Positions 9,256-18,843 of a DNA stretch of 64,000 nt are shown piece by piece. The stretch is from Hyphomicrobiales bacterium (GTDB lineage: Bacteria; Pseudomonadota; Alphaproteobacteria; Rhizobiales; Rhizobiaceae). A model generated the notes under the pieces. The model was not told the origin of the DNA, searched no databases, and worked only from the letters and a program-made list of their open reading frames with translations. Every line of letters begins with the position of its first letter. Position 1 is the first letter of the stretch. A program made the translations under genes and the position numbers. Location of the stretch: the NCBI GenBank assembly GCA_900471925.1, contig UCGV01000024.1, positions 186,001 through 250,000 on the forward strand. Reading direction: 5' to 3'.

Positions 9256-11463
9256 CTAATTCTCGGGTTCAAGCATGATCGTCGCCAGCGGCGGCAGGGT
9301 TATCGAGCAGCTTATTTCGCCACCGGCATCGACGGCCTGCACGCGCCCGCCATTGCCTTTCCCGCTGCCGCCATAAATGTCGGCATCGGTATTCAGGATT
9401 TCCCGCCAGCGCCCTGCGGTAGGCAGCCGGACCGAATAATTCTCGCGATAGACGGGCGTGAGGTTGCTGATGACGACAACCGGCTTCTGGCCGGGAGCCT
9501 TACGCAGCCAAGCGAAAACCGAGTTTTCGTAATCGTCGGCAATCAGCCACTCGAAACCGTCGCCCTCGCAGTCGCGGGCATGCAGTGCCGCCTTGCTGCG
9601 ATAGGTGAAGTTGAGATCGCGTACCAGGCGGCGCATGCCTTCGTGCATGCGATATTGCAGCAGGTTCCAGTCGAGCGACTTGTTTTCGCTCCACTCCGCC
9701 CACTGGGCAAACTCCTGCCCCATGAAGAGCAGCTTCTTGCCGGGATAGCCCCACATGAAAGCATAGTAGGCGCGCAGGTTTGCGAATTTCTGCCAGTCGT
9801 CACCCGGCATCTTGGCGATCAGCGAACCCTTGCCGTGCACGACCTCATCATGGGAGAGCGGCAGAACGAAGTTTTCCGAATAGGCGTAGAGCAGACCGAA
9901 GGTCAGTTCATTGTGGTGGTGCTTGCGATGCACCGGCTCGCGGCTCATGTAGCTCAGCGTGTCGTGCATGAAGCCCATGTTCCACTTGAAGCCGAAGCCG
10001 AGACCGCCTTCATGGACCGGCTGGGAAACCTTCGGCCAGGAGGTCGATTCCTCGGCGATGGTCATGACGCCGGGATGTTCGCCATAGATGCGGGTGTTGA
10101 GGTTCTGCAGGAAGCGCACGGCCTCGAGATTTTCGTTGCCGCCGTATTCGTTCGGGATCCATTCGCCGTGTTTGCGCGAATAGTCGAGATAGAGCATCGA
10201 GGCGACCGCATCGACGCGCAGACCGTCGAGATGGAATTTCTCGGCCCAATATAGCGCATTGTTGACGAGGTAGGAGACCACTTCGGTGCGACCGAAATTG
10301 TAGATCGCGGTATTCCAGTCCGGATGGAAGCCCTTGCGGGGGTCTTCGTGTTCGTAAAGCGCGGTGCCGTCGAACCAGCCGAGACCGTGTTCGTCGGTCG
10401 GGAAATGGGCCGGTACCCAGTCGAGAATGACGCCTATGCCGACCTTGTGGCAGCCGTTAACGAAACGGGCAAAACCTTCCGGTTCGCCGAAGCGGGCGGT
10501 CGGGGCGTAGAGGCCGGTTGTCTGGTAACCCCAGGAAGGGTCATAGGGGTGTTCGGTAATCGGCAGGAACTCGATATGGGTAAAGCCCATGTCGACGCAG
10601 TAGGGGATAAGGCTTGATGCCAACTCGTCCCAGGAGAGCATGGTGCCATCCTGGCGGCGCTGCCATGAACCTGCGTGAACCTCGTAGATACTGATCGGCT
10701 GGCGGCGCTTGTCGGTTTCGCGCCAGTGCTTCAGATGCGGCTCGTCCTGCCAGTCCTGTACAAGCTCAGCAGCGGTCACGGATGCCGTCTTCGGGCGAAG
10801 CTCGCTGCGACGGGCGAAAGGGTCGGCCTTCAGCGGTAGCAGCACGCCGTCGTGGCCGCGGATCTCGAATTTATAGGGAACGCCGAGCGGCACGTCGGGG
10901 GCAAAGATTTCCCATATACCACTGTCGGCGCGCAGACGCATGACGTGGCGCCGTCCGTCCCAGTTGTTGAAATCGCCGACGACTGACACACGCTGGGCAT
11001 TCGGCGCCCAGACGGCAAAGTGAATACCGGTTGCGCCTTCATGCTTGATGCGATGGGCGCCCATCTTGTCGAAGAGCCGCAGGTGCGAACCCTGCCGGGC
11101 GAAATAATCGTCCATGGGGCCGAGCACGGGGCCGAAGCTGTAAGCGTCGGTCACCGCCCATTCGGCATCGGCACGACGGGCGCGATAGCGCACCGGCTGG
11201 AACTTGGTGATCGATACCTGCCCGCCGAAAATTCCGTCGGGATGAAGCTGGTGGAGCTCGCCGATCGGCGTTCCATCCAGGGCCATTGCCGTGACGGCTT
11301 CGGCGCCTGGAAGAAAACACCTGGTGATGAAGCCTTCCCCGGCCTGGTGCACGCCCAGGACTGCAAAGGGATCGGCCTGCGAGCCACTGAGGATTGCCGC
11401 GATTTCGTCCGCCGAAATTTCCCAGGGAAGCTTCACTTCAGGGGCGGCTTTCGGCGGCTTCAT
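9256..11463 (-). CDS. glgB: 1,4-alpha-glucan branching enzyme
   Basis: A 735-residue GH13 branching enzyme that moves glucan segments to alpha-1,6 positions. Domains in order are an N-terminal CBM48-like module, a second CBM48 (GIHFAVWAPNAQRVSVVGDF), the GH13 barrel with the nucleophile in DGLRVDAVASMLYLDY, the acid in AEESTSWP and LSHDEVVHGKGS, then an all-beta C-terminal domain. The ATG at 11463 overlaps the glgP stop by one base (TGATG), a classical coupling junction. A TTG one codon earlier is less likely. Confidence 0.96.
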   Translation of the reverse strand: MKPPKAAPEVKLPWEISADEIAAILSGSQADPFAVLGVHQAGEGFITRCFLPGAEAVTAMALDGTPIGELHQLHPDGIFGGQVSITKFQPVRYRARRADAEWAVTDAYSFGPVLGPMDDYFARQGSHLRLFDKMGAHRIKHEGATGIHFAVWAPNAQRVSVVGDFNNWDGRRHVMRLRADSGIWEIFAPDVPLGVPYKFEIRGHDGVLLPLKADPFARRSELRPKTASVTAAELVQDWQDEPHLKHWRETDKRRQPISIYEVHAGSWQRRQDGTMLSWDELASSLIPYCVDMGFTHIEFLPITEHPYDPSWGYQTTGLYAPTARFGEPEGFARFVNGCHKVGIGVILDWVPAHFPTDEHGLGWFDGTALYEHEDPRKGFHPDWNTAIYNFGRTEVVSYLVNNALYWAEKFHLDGLRVDAVASMLYLDYSRKHGEWIPNEYGGNENLEAVRFLQNLNTRIYGEHPGVMTIAEESTSWPKVSQPVHEGGLGFGFKWNMGFMHDTLSYMSREPVHRKHHHNELTFGLLYAYSENFVLPLSHDEVVHGKGSLIAKMPGDDWQKFANLRAYYAFMWGYPGKKLLFMGQEFAQWAEWSENKSLDWNLLQYRMHEGMRRLVRDLNFTYRSKAALHARDCEGDGFEWLIADDYENSVFAWLRKAPGQKPVVVISNLTPVYRENYSVRLPTAGRWREILNTDADIYGGSGKGNGGRVQAVDAGGEISCSITLPPLATIMLEPEN

Positions 11464-13922
11464 CAAGCTCTCCAGATCTCGTTGGCATATTGCCTGATCG
11501 TACGGTCGGAAGAGAACCAGCCCATCCGCGCCGTATTGTTGATCGTCTTTTCGTACCAGGAGGACTGATTGGTCCAGATCTGGTCGACCTCGCGCTGGGC
11601 GGCGGCATAGGCGTCGAAGTCGCCGGCGACCATGAACCAGTCATGCGAGTAGATGCCGTCGATGAGGGCGGTGTAGCGGTTGCGGTCGTCAGGGGAGAAG
11701 ACACCTGAACTGATGGCGGCAAGCGCCTGTGCCAGCTCACGCGAGCCTTCGATGATCGCCCGTGGGTTATGACCTTCGCTGCGGATCTTGGCGACTTCAT
11801 CGGCCTGCAAGCCGAAGATGACGATGTTGTCGTCGCCGACATTGTCGCGCATTTCGACATTGGCGCCGTCGAGCGTGCCGATCGTCAGCGCGCCGTTCAG
11901 GCCGAACTTCATATTGCCGGTGCCTGAGGCTTCCATGCCTGCCGTCGAAATCTGCTCGGAAAGGTCGGCGGCCGGAACCATGACCTCGGCAAGCGAGACA
12001 TTGTAGTTCGGCACGAAGACGACCTTCAGCAGGCCGCGGACCGAGGGGTCGTTGTTGATGGTGCGGGCAACGTCGTTGATCAGCTTGATGATGAGCTTGG
12101 CGTTGTGATAGCTCGGCGCCGCCTTGCCGGCGAAGAGTTTCACGCGCGGCACCCAGTCCAGCTCTGGATGCGAGCGGATCTGATCGTAGAGCGCGACAGC
12201 TTCGATGATGTTGAGAAGCTGACGCTTGTATTCGTGGATACGCTTGATCTGGATGTCGAACATGGCCGACGGATCGAGCTTTACGCCCATGCGGCTGGCG
12301 ACGAGATTGGAGAGCGCCACCTTGTTGGCGCGCTTCACGGCGGCGAATTTCTGCTGGAAGCTCGGGTCGGTCGCGAACTTTTCGAGGGGGCGCAGCTTCT
12401 CGGCATCATCGAGGAATTCGTCGCCGATCGCTTCACGCACGAGGCTGGTAAGGCCCGGGTTGCACTGCTGCAGCCAGCGGCGGGGCGTGATGCCGTTGGT
12501 CTTGTTGTTGATGCGTTCGGGATAGAGCTTGTGCAGGTCTGCGAAGACCGTGACTTTCATCAGGTCCGTGTGCAGGGCCGAGACGCCGTTGATCGAATGC
12601 GAGCCGACGAAGGCGAGGTTGCCCATGCGCACGCGGCGGTCACCGCTTTCATCGATCAGCGAGATCGAACGGATTTCGGTGTCGGAGAAATTCCGGGTCT
12701 TGCGCGCCTCGATCAGGATCTTGGCGTTGATCGCGTAGATGATCTGCATGTGACGTGGCAGCAGGCGCTCGAAGAGCGGAACCGGCCAGCTTTCCAGCGC
12801 TTCGGGAAGAAGCGTGTGGTTGGTGTAGGAGAAGGTGCGGCGGGTGATATCCCACGCTGTGTCGAAATCCAGCCCATGGACGTCGCAGAGCAGGCGCGTC
12901 AGCTCGGCGACGGAAACGGCCGGGTGGGTGTCGTTGAGCTGGATCGCGACCTTGTCCGGCAGGGACGTGAAGTCGTCATACTGCTGCAGGTGGCGGCGCA
13001 GGATGTCCTGGAGCGAGGCGGAGGAGAAGAAATACTCCTGGCGCAGGCGAAGCTCCTGGCCGGCAGGTGTCGCGTCGGCCGGGTAGAGAACGCGTGTCAG
13101 GCTTTCGGCCCGGTTGCTCTCGCGCAGCGCGCCGATATGGTCGCCGGCGTTGAAGGCATCGAGCAGGATCGGATCGATCGGCTGGGCCGACCAGAGGCGG
13201 AGCGTGTTGACGCGCTTGCCGCGCCAGCCGACGACAGGCGTATCGAAGGCGGCGGCGATGACACGCTCGGCCGGCTTCCAGACATAACGCGGCTGTTCGT
13301 CATGCGCGTTGGTGACCTCGATCGATCCGCCGAAGCCGATTTCATAGGCGCTTTCACGGCGCTCGAATTCCCAGGGGTTGCCATGGGCGAGCCAGTTTTC
13401 GGGCAGTTCCACCTGCCAGCCATCCGCCATCTGCTGGCGGAAGAGGCCGTGGACGTAACGGATGCCGTAGCCATAGGCCGGCACATCGACGGTCGCCATG
13501 GATTCCATGAAACAGGCGGCGAGACGGCCGAGACCACCGTTGCCGAGCGCTGCATCGGGCTCGAGGCCGGCAATGACATTGATATCGACGCCGAGCGAAG
13601 CGAGCGCATCACGAACCTCTTCCATAAGGTTGAGGTTGGACACGGCGTCGCGCATCAGGCGGCCGATCAGAAATTCGAGAGACATATAGTAGACGCGCTT
13701 GGCGCCAGTCTCATAGGCTTTGCGGGTGGATTCCATCCACTTGTCGATGATGCGGTCACGCACAACGAGAATGGTTGCCGTCAACCAGTCGTGCGGCTTG
13801 GCGACTTTGGCATCCTTGCCGATGCGATAGGTCAGGCGCTCGATGATTTCCTCAGCAAGGATTTCCGGCCGGGAGCTGCGCGGAGCTGGTGAGGGGATGA
13901 TCGGCTTCGAAACGGTATTCAT
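11463..13922 (-). CDS. glgP: Glycogen phosphorylase
   Basis: An 819-residue GT35 enzyme that releases glucose-1-phosphate from glycogen chain ends with PLP as cofactor. The PLP-lysine region reads EASGTGNMKFGLNGALTIG, and substrate-site motifs include NGGLGRLAACFMESM and NDTHPAVSVAELTRLL. It is the first gene of the operon, so the operon promoter should lie in the ~220 bp upstream, before the terminator at 14143-14177. Placing the degrading enzyme first, with the synthetic genes behind it, is the common rhizobial order. No strong Shine-Dalgarno is visible. Confidence 0.96.
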   Translation of the reverse strand: MNTVSKPIIPSPAPRSSRPEILAEEIIERLTYRIGKDAKVAKPHDWLTATILVVRDRIIDKWMESTRKAYETGAKRVYYMSLEFLIGRLMRDAVSNLNLMEEVRDALASLGVDINVIAGLEPDAALGNGGLGRLAACFMESMATVDVPAYGYGIRYVHGLFRQQMADGWQVELPENWLAHGNPWEFERRESAYEIGFGGSIEVTNAHDEQPRYVWKPAERVIAAAFDTPVVGWRGKRVNTLRLWSAQPIDPILLDAFNAGDHIGALRESNRAESLTRVLYPADATPAGQELRLRQEYFFSSASLQDILRRHLQQYDDFTSLPDKVAIQLNDTHPAVSVAELTRLLCDVHGLDFDTAWDITRRTFSYTNHTLLPEALESWPVPLFERLLPRHMQIIYAINAKILIEARKTRNFSDTEIRSISLIDESGDRRVRMGNLAFVGSHSINGVSALHTDLMKVTVFADLHKLYPERINNKTNGITPRRWLQQCNPGLTSLVREAIGDEFLDDAEKLRPLEKFATDPSFQQKFAAVKRANKVALSNLVASRMGVKLDPSAMFDIQIKRIHEYKRQLLNIIEAVALYDQIRSHPELDWVPRVKLFAGKAAPSYHNAKLIIKLINDVARTINNDPSVRGLLKVVFVPNYNVSLAEVMVPAADLSEQISTAGMEASGTGNMKFGLNGALTIGTLDGANVEMRDNVGDDNIVIFGLQADEVAKIRSEGHNPRAIIEGSRELAQALAAISSGVFSPDDRNRYTALIDGIYSHDWFMVAGDFDAYAAAQREVDQIWTNQSSWYEKTINNTARMGWFSSDRTIRQYANEIWRA

Positions 13923-14142
13923 GGTCAGGTCTCGCCAATTTTGATTTGGTTACAGTATGTTACGCCTGATTCAATCGATTTGTCGCATACACCGACATGG
14001 CAGTTTATGCACCGTTACGAAGCACTTGCAACAAGGGAATTGGGCAAACGAAAAATTTGCGAAACCTTCACATTCGGCGGGCCTAAGGGACTTGATTTCA
14101 ATCGGTTTTCCCGATCTGATGAGCAGAACATTGGTGTAAACG

Positions 14143-14177
14143 AAAAGCCGCCCCGGTTTGTTCCGAGGCGGCTTTTT
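14143..14177 (-). terminator. Rho-independent terminator of the Tad-like VWA gene
   Basis: AAAAGCCGCC and GGCGGCTTTT form a strong hairpin with an inner CGG/CCG extension and a short loop, flanked by A and T runs so it could stop transcription either way. It lies 23 bp after the stop of the minus-strand gene at 14200-15414 and isolates that gene from the glycogen operon. Confidence 0.85.
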
Positions 14178-14199
14178 GCTGCGATGAAATATGGGCTTG

Positions 14200-15414
14200 T
14201 CAGTTGGTCAGGCGCGTCGCCTGGTTCGCCGCTTTGGCGCCGATCGATTGGAAGGCGTTGATCAGTGCGGTCATATTCTCCGCCGCGAAATAATAGGCAG
14301 ACGAGGTGGCGCAGTAGTTCAGAAGGGCTTTGCCGCCATCCGGTGCCATGAGAGCGACCGTATAGACCTGAATCTTCTTATCGCGGGCCTTGTCGCAATA
14401 CTTCTTCGTCTCGGTGTCGGCCGATGCGATGTTGTTGTCGCCGTCGGTCATGAAAACAATGTATTTGGTCGGCGTCTGTCCGGTCTTGGCCTGATGTGCC
14501 TGGTCTTCTTTCGGGTCCACCAGGCTGTCATAGGCCTTCTTGAAGGCCGCGCTGGAATCGGTGCGGCCGGATGCCGTCAGCGCGTTGACGTAGTTCACGA
14601 CCTTGGTCGTGCCCCAGTCGAGCGGCTGCGCGGTTTGCATCGCGTCATTATAGGAAACCGAACCGGTGCGAACGTAGCTGCTGTCGGGATCGGCGGTATT
14701 GAGCTGGCCGGTCAGGCTGGCGACGGCAAGCTTCAGCGCCTCGATCTTGGTATAGTAGTTTGTGACAGACCGGCTGCAGGTCTTTTTTATCGTCTTCTTT
14801 TGATTGCTGTCATAGTAGCTGCAATCGTAGCTCTCATTCCTCGTCGGTGTCTTCTCGTTGACCGTCGTGGTATATTCAGCCATCGAGCCGGAACGGTCGA
14901 GGACGAGATACATGGAGACCGAGCCCTGTGTCTCCGAATGGCCGCTGACAGTCGTGCCCGATGCTGCGATATTCTGCGTCTTGTAGCCGATCACGCGCAT
15001 CATCGGATTTACGTTGATCGTATAGTTCGGCGATACGGTGACTTCGTACGAGACGGACTTGCCGGAGGTTTTCGTCGTGACCTTGACCGCTGTGCTGTCC
15101 CTGATGTCGGTGGCCGAGGGATCTGAATCCTGGAGGTAATTCGCCATCTGCCCAGCGACGAAGTCGCGGGCAAAGGTCTGGGCGTCGGCAGGCTGAATGA
15201 CCTTGTTTGCGAGGGCGGTTGCCGTTGCGAGCGCAGCAGCGTCGGATGCCTGCTGCAGCTGCTGCTTGGAAAGCATCATATCCGTTATCTGAATGGAGAT
15301 ACCGGCCGCGCCGATGAGCACGGGCAGCAGGATGGCCGTCATGATGCCGAAATTGCCGCCACGGTCGCGCCGCAGCCGATCAGATAGCGAATGCAGGGTG
15401 TTCATCATGTCCAC
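14200..15414 (-). CDS. TadE/TadG-like pilus-assembly protein with VWA domain
   Basis: A 404-residue protein. Near the N-terminus is a Tad-type segment (RDRGGNFGIMTAILLPVLIG, then ISIQITDMMLSKQQLQQASDAA), a single transmembrane anchor with most of the chain outside. A von Willebrand factor A domain follows from about residue 155, with the metal-ion-site motif LVLDRSGSMAE and, later, IVFMTDGDNN. Insert residues include two cysteines (SYDCSYYD, KKTCSRS). TadG-like proteins sit with Flp pilus clusters, but no other tad or cpa gene is in the window. The start could be any of three nearby Met codons (MDMM). The function is adhesion or pilus related by inference. Confidence 0.8.
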   Translation of the reverse strand: MDMMNTLHSLSDRLRRDRGGNFGIMTAILLPVLIGAAGISIQITDMMLSKQQLQQASDAAALATATALANKVIQPADAQTFARDFVAGQMANYLQDSDPSATDIRDSTAVKVTTKTSGKSVSYEVTVSPNYTINVNPMMRVIGYKTQNIAASGTTVSGHSETQGSVSMYLVLDRSGSMAEYTTTVNEKTPTRNESYDCSYYDSNQKKTIKKTCSRSVTNYYTKIEALKLAVASLTGQLNTADPDSSYVRTGSVSYNDAMQTAQPLDWGTTKVVNYVNALTASGRTDSSAAFKKAYDSLVDPKEDQAHQAKTGQTPTKYIVFMTDGDNNIASADTETKKYCDKARDKKIQVYTVALMAPDGGKALLNYCATSSAYYFAAENMTALINAFQSIGAKAANQATRLTN

Positions 15415-15479
15415 CGATTCCCCCAGGAGCCCTCAATAGGCGCTATTGATGAACCAGATGACTTTAATGGCCGCTAAAA

Positions 15480-15505
15480 CAGTTGCCTAAAATTCTAGGC
15501 AACTG
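15480..15505 (-). terminator. Hairpin terminator after the transglutaminase cassette
   Basis: A perfect 10-bp stem (CAGTTGCCTA with TAGGCAACTG, 6-nt loop), followed on the minus strand by GTTTTAG and on the plus strand, after GCCG, by six T. It lies 22 bp after the last gene of the 15528-22164 cassette and separates it from the VWA gene downstream. Confidence 0.75.
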
Positions 15506-15527
15506 GCCGTTTTTTCCAATTTCGGGA

Positions 15528-16415
15528 TTATTTCAGGGGGATGACGTCCACTGCCTGCAGGGAACGCTGGCCGCCGTAGCTCTTGAGCACGCCGATGACG
15601 GGAGCGACATCGGAATAGTCGCGGCCATAGGCGACGACGATATGATCGGTGCCGGCGGGGATATTGTTGGTGGGGTCGAGCTCGATCCAGCCTGCGGTTT
15701 CGCCGCACCAGACGCGCACCCACGCATGCATGGCATCAGCCCCTTCCAGCCGCTCCTTCCCGGGGGGCGGGATGGTGCGCAGGAAGCCGGACACATAGCC
15801 CGCGGGGATGCCGAGGCTGCGCAGCGCCAGGATCATGATGTGGGTGAAGTCCTGGCAGACGCCGCGCTTCAGCTTGAAAGCCTCCGATGGCGTGGTGTCG
15901 ACTGTCGTCGCTTCCGGATCGTAGGTGAAATCCTTGTTGATACGGGCGCAAAGCGCATAGGCGATCTGCATGACCGTCAGAGACGGCTGGCGACAGGTCC
16001 TCGCATATTCGGTGATCGTCTTGGCTTCGGCGAGGCGAGGGCTGTCGCCGAGAAAATGGTGGGGCGATTGCGACGCGAGCGACCAGCGTCCGGAGACTTC
16101 CTCCGGCAGATCGGCCAGGAGCGGCGAAAAGTCTGCCGACATGACCTGGCTTTCGACCTGCACGCGGGCCTGCATGCGGATATCAAGCGTTTCATGGGGT
16201 GAACGCAGCAGGAAGGATGTCGCCGGGTGTTCGAAGAAATCGACGAAATGCGACTGTTCGTCCGGCTGCGGCGAGATGCTGATCGAACCGGCGACGAGGC
16301 GTTGCCGGTTCGGCAGCGAGAGCGGCATGAGGCGCATTATGTGGCGTGCGCCGGATGCGGGCGTGTCGTAGGCGTAGCCCATGTGCAGGGTAAGATCGTA
16401 GAGCACTGCCGTCAT
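15528..16415 (-). CDS. Transglutaminase-like cysteine peptidase/amidase
   Basis: A 295-residue protein with an N-terminal beta region (bacterial transglutaminase-like N-domain) and a core with the papain-like triad Cys187 (KRGVCQDFTH), His230 (DAMHAWVRVW) and Asp247 (WIELDPTNN). There is no signal peptide, so it is cytoplasmic. Its start overlaps the stop of the ATP-grasp/alpha-E gene by 4 bases (ATGA). Genes of this type travel with ATP-grasp and GS-like ligases and are proposed to trim or transfer the peptides or tags those ligases build. The reaction and substrate are not known to me. Confidence 0.88.
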   Translation of the reverse strand: MTAVLYDLTLHMGYAYDTPASGARHIMRLMPLSLPNRQRLVAGSISISPQPDEQSHFVDFFEHPATSFLLRSPHETLDIRMQARVQVESQVMSADFSPLLADLPEEVSGRWSLASQSPHHFLGDSPRLAEAKTITEYARTCRQPSLTVMQIAYALCARINKDFTYDPEATTVDTTPSEAFKLKRGVCQDFTHIMILALRSLGIPAGYVSGFLRTIPPPGKERLEGADAMHAWVRVWCGETAGWIELDPTNNIPAGTDHIVVAYGRDYSDVAPVIGVLKSYGGQRSLQAVDVIPLK

Positions 16416-18829
16416 CCGAGATAGGTCTGCGCCAGGAGGTCGGAGAGGTGCTCCAGCTCACGCTCCAGACGGTGATAGACATCGCCGTTCATGGTCTCCG
16501 GCGTCATCACCGCGAGGCCCGAATGCAGGCGCATCGCCTCGCGGTAGAAAGGGGACATCTGGCCGTTGATGAAGGCGTTCGGAAGCTGCTCGACCTCGCG
16601 GTGGATCTCGTTCACCTGGAAGAGGATCGAACGCGGGTTCAGCGGGTCAAGCGCCAGGAGGTCGGTGACCGTCAACCGCGCCGTGTTGACATTGTAGCGG
16701 CGGCGATGAGTCATGACGCTGTCGCCGATTTCCAGGAGCATGTCGAGTGCGCCATCCGGCGCTTCCGGTCCCGACATATGGCCGAGCAGGCGCGTCATGT
16801 GCAGGCCACGCTCGATATAGCGGCCGAGCGACAGGAAGCGCCAGCCGGTGAAGCGATACATGTTTTCATGCACGAGACCGGCAAAGCCAGCGAGCTTGCG
16901 CAGCAGTATGGTCATCGCATGGCTGGCATCATCGCCTGCTGTGATGGTCTTGTGAAAGCGGCGCGCGGTCTTGGCGAGATCGTTCAGCGCCAGCCATCCA
17001 TCCGGCGAGAAACGGTCGCGGATATTGCTCGCCGAATACACTGCGCTGTCGATGTTGCGCAGCAGCGATTCCGGCACCGGTTCGGCCGTGTCGATATCGA
17101 CGGCCGCGAGATATTCGCTGACATCGGCAAGCAGCGGCTGGCTCGGGTCGGCCGCTTCGGCATAGCGTCCGTGCCAGGCGCGCAGAATGCGGAGCGCCCC
17201 TTCGGCGCGCTCGATGTAGCGGCCCAGCCAGAAGAGATTGTCGGCCGCCCGGCTCGGCAGACTGCCCGGCATGTTGCGGGTGAAGCTGCCTTCGGCGGGC
17301 AGGAGCGTATGGCGCTCGACAGGCTTGTCGCTGACGATCCAGACATCCGCCGCCGCTCCGCCGGATTGCATGGCGATAGCGGCGACATCGTCTCCCGAGC
17401 CGATGCGGGCAAAGCCGCCCGGCATGATCTGCCAGCCATTGGCCGTGCGGGCGGCAAAGACGCGCAGCGACATCGGCCTCGGCGTCAGCTTGCCATTGAC
17501 CCAGGCGGGCGTGGTCGAAAGCGTGACGACTTCCTGGCCGACGAGCTTCGGGCCGTCGCTCGTCAGCCAGTCGGCGATGGAGTTCTTTGCAGCGGCGCGC
17601 AGCGACGAGCCGAGAACGGATTCGCCGCTATCATCGAAGAAAGGGGCGCGGGAATAGGCCGGGCCGATCACCATCTTCTCGATATTGGCCGTCACGTGGT
17701 CACGTTCGTCCTGCTGACCGCACCACCAGGTGGCGATGGAAGGCAGGCGCAGATCTTCGCCCAGCAGTTGGCGACAGACGGCGGGCATGAAGGCAAGCAG
17801 GGCGCGCGTTTCCAGAACGCCGGTGCCGAGCGCATTGACGATGGTAACGGTTTCCGCGCGCAGCGCCTCGACGAGGCCGGGAGTGCCGATATGCGAGTTC
17901 TGGTTCAATTCCAGCGGATCGGCATAGGCGGAATCGAGACGGCGCCAGAGCACGCCGATCGGCTTCAAGCCGGCAACCGTTCGCACCATGACGCGACCGT
18001 TGACAACGGTGAGATCCTCGCCCTCCAGCAGCATGAAGCCGAGATAGCGAGCGATATAGGCATGCTCGTAATAGGTTTCGTTGGCCGGGCCAGGTGTCAG
18101 GACCGCAATGCGGTCGTCACCGGAGTGTTTCATCGTTTGCAGTGCGTCACGGAAAGCGCCGAAGAAGGAGGCGAGACGATGAACCGGCGTTTCGGCATAG
18201 ATATCGGAAAAGGATCGGGTGGTCGCGACGCGATTTTCGAGCGCGAAACCGGCGCCAGAGGGTGCCTGCGTGCGGTCGGCGAGCACCCACCAATTGCCAT
18301 CGGGGCCGCGGCCGATCTCGAAGGCGCAGAAGTGCAGATAGTGACCGGTCGCCGGCTTCACGCCGACCAGAGGCCGCTGGAATTCCGGATTGGCAGCGAT
18401 CAGGGCAGGCGGAAGAATGCCTTCCTCCACAAGCTTGTTGTCGCCGTAGATATCGGCAACCATCGCTTCCAGCAGATCGGCGCGCTGCACGAGGCCGGCC
18501 GATAGTTCCTGCCATTCACGCTCGTCGATCAATACCGGAATGTGGGAGAGCGGCCAGGCGCGCTCGCCGCTGCCCTTGGCGCCATAGGCTCGATAGAAGA
18601 CGCCGGCATCGCGCAGGTAGCGGTCGGCGCGGGAGAAGCGCTCGGCCAGATCCTTTTCCGGCATGCCGTTCAGGTGGGAGAGGAAGCGCTGCCAGACCGG
18701 GCGGATGACGCCGTTGTTGTCGACCATCTCGTCGGCGATGCCGGGCAGGGGGGCATAGTCGAAGACCGCATCCATATCGGCGCGTTCGTCGATCTCGTCC
18801 CTCAATTCCAGTGCAGGCTTCTTGCCCAT
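16412..18829 (-). CDS. Circularly permuted ATP-grasp / alpha-E fusion protein
   Basis: An 805-residue two-part protein. The first ~480 residues are a circularly permuted ATP-grasp ligase (DUF404/DUF407 type), with KPATGHYLHFCAFEIGRGPD, LTPGPANETYYEHAYIARYLGF and LPSIATWWCGQQ. The remainder is the all-helical alpha-E domain (DUF403), with SRAADNLFWLGRYIERAEG and RFLSLGRYIERGLHMTRLL. ATP-grasp enzymes join a carboxylate to an amine through an acyl phosphate; alpha-E has no known activity. The ATG at 18829 leaves 14 bp after the preceding stop; a TTG at 18847 that overlaps that stop is a possible alternative start. The substrate is unknown. Confidence 0.85.
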   Translation of the reverse strand: MGKKPALELRDEIDERADMDAVFDYAPLPGIADEMVDNNGVIRPVWQRFLSHLNGMPEKDLAERFSRADRYLRDAGVFYRAYGAKGSGERAWPLSHIPVLIDEREWQELSAGLVQRADLLEAMVADIYGDNKLVEEGILPPALIAANPEFQRPLVGVKPATGHYLHFCAFEIGRGPDGNWWVLADRTQAPSGAGFALENRVATTRSFSDIYAETPVHRLASFFGAFRDALQTMKHSGDDRIAVLTPGPANETYYEHAYIARYLGFMLLEGEDLTVVNGRVMVRTVAGLKPIGVLWRRLDSAYADPLELNQNSHIGTPGLVEALRAETVTIVNALGTGVLETRALLAFMPAVCRQLLGEDLRLPSIATWWCGQQDERDHVTANIEKMVIGPAYSRAPFFDDSGESVLGSSLRAAAKNSIADWLTSDGPKLVGQEVVTLSTTPAWVNGKLTPRPMSLRVFAARTANGWQIMPGGFARIGSGDDVAAIAMQSGGAAADVWIVSDKPVERHTLLPAEGSFTRNMPGSLPSRAADNLFWLGRYIERAEGALRILRAWHGRYAEAADPSQPLLADVSEYLAAVDIDTAEPVPESLLRNIDSAVYSASNIRDRFSPDGWLALNDLAKTARRFHKTITAGDDASHAMTILLRKLAGFAGLVHENMYRFTGWRFLSLGRYIERGLHMTRLLGHMSGPEAPDGALDMLLEIGDSVMTHRRRYNVNTARLTVTDLLALDPLNPRSILFQVNEIHREVEQLPNAFINGQMSPFYREAMRLHSGLAVMTPETMNGDVYHRLERELEHLSDLLAQTYLG

Positions 18830-18843
18830 CAGACCCAGTTTCT

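Noticed and set aside
9237..9272. N-terminal extension of glgC
   Set aside because: It would overlap glgB, and a strong GGGAGGAG site sits before the ATG at 9236.
12105..13892. Long plus-strand open frame (595 codons) opposite glgP
   Set aside because: Antisense shadow of a GC-rich coding gene; composition is Arg/Asp/Ala-biased, there are no family motifs, and glgP on the other strand is certain.
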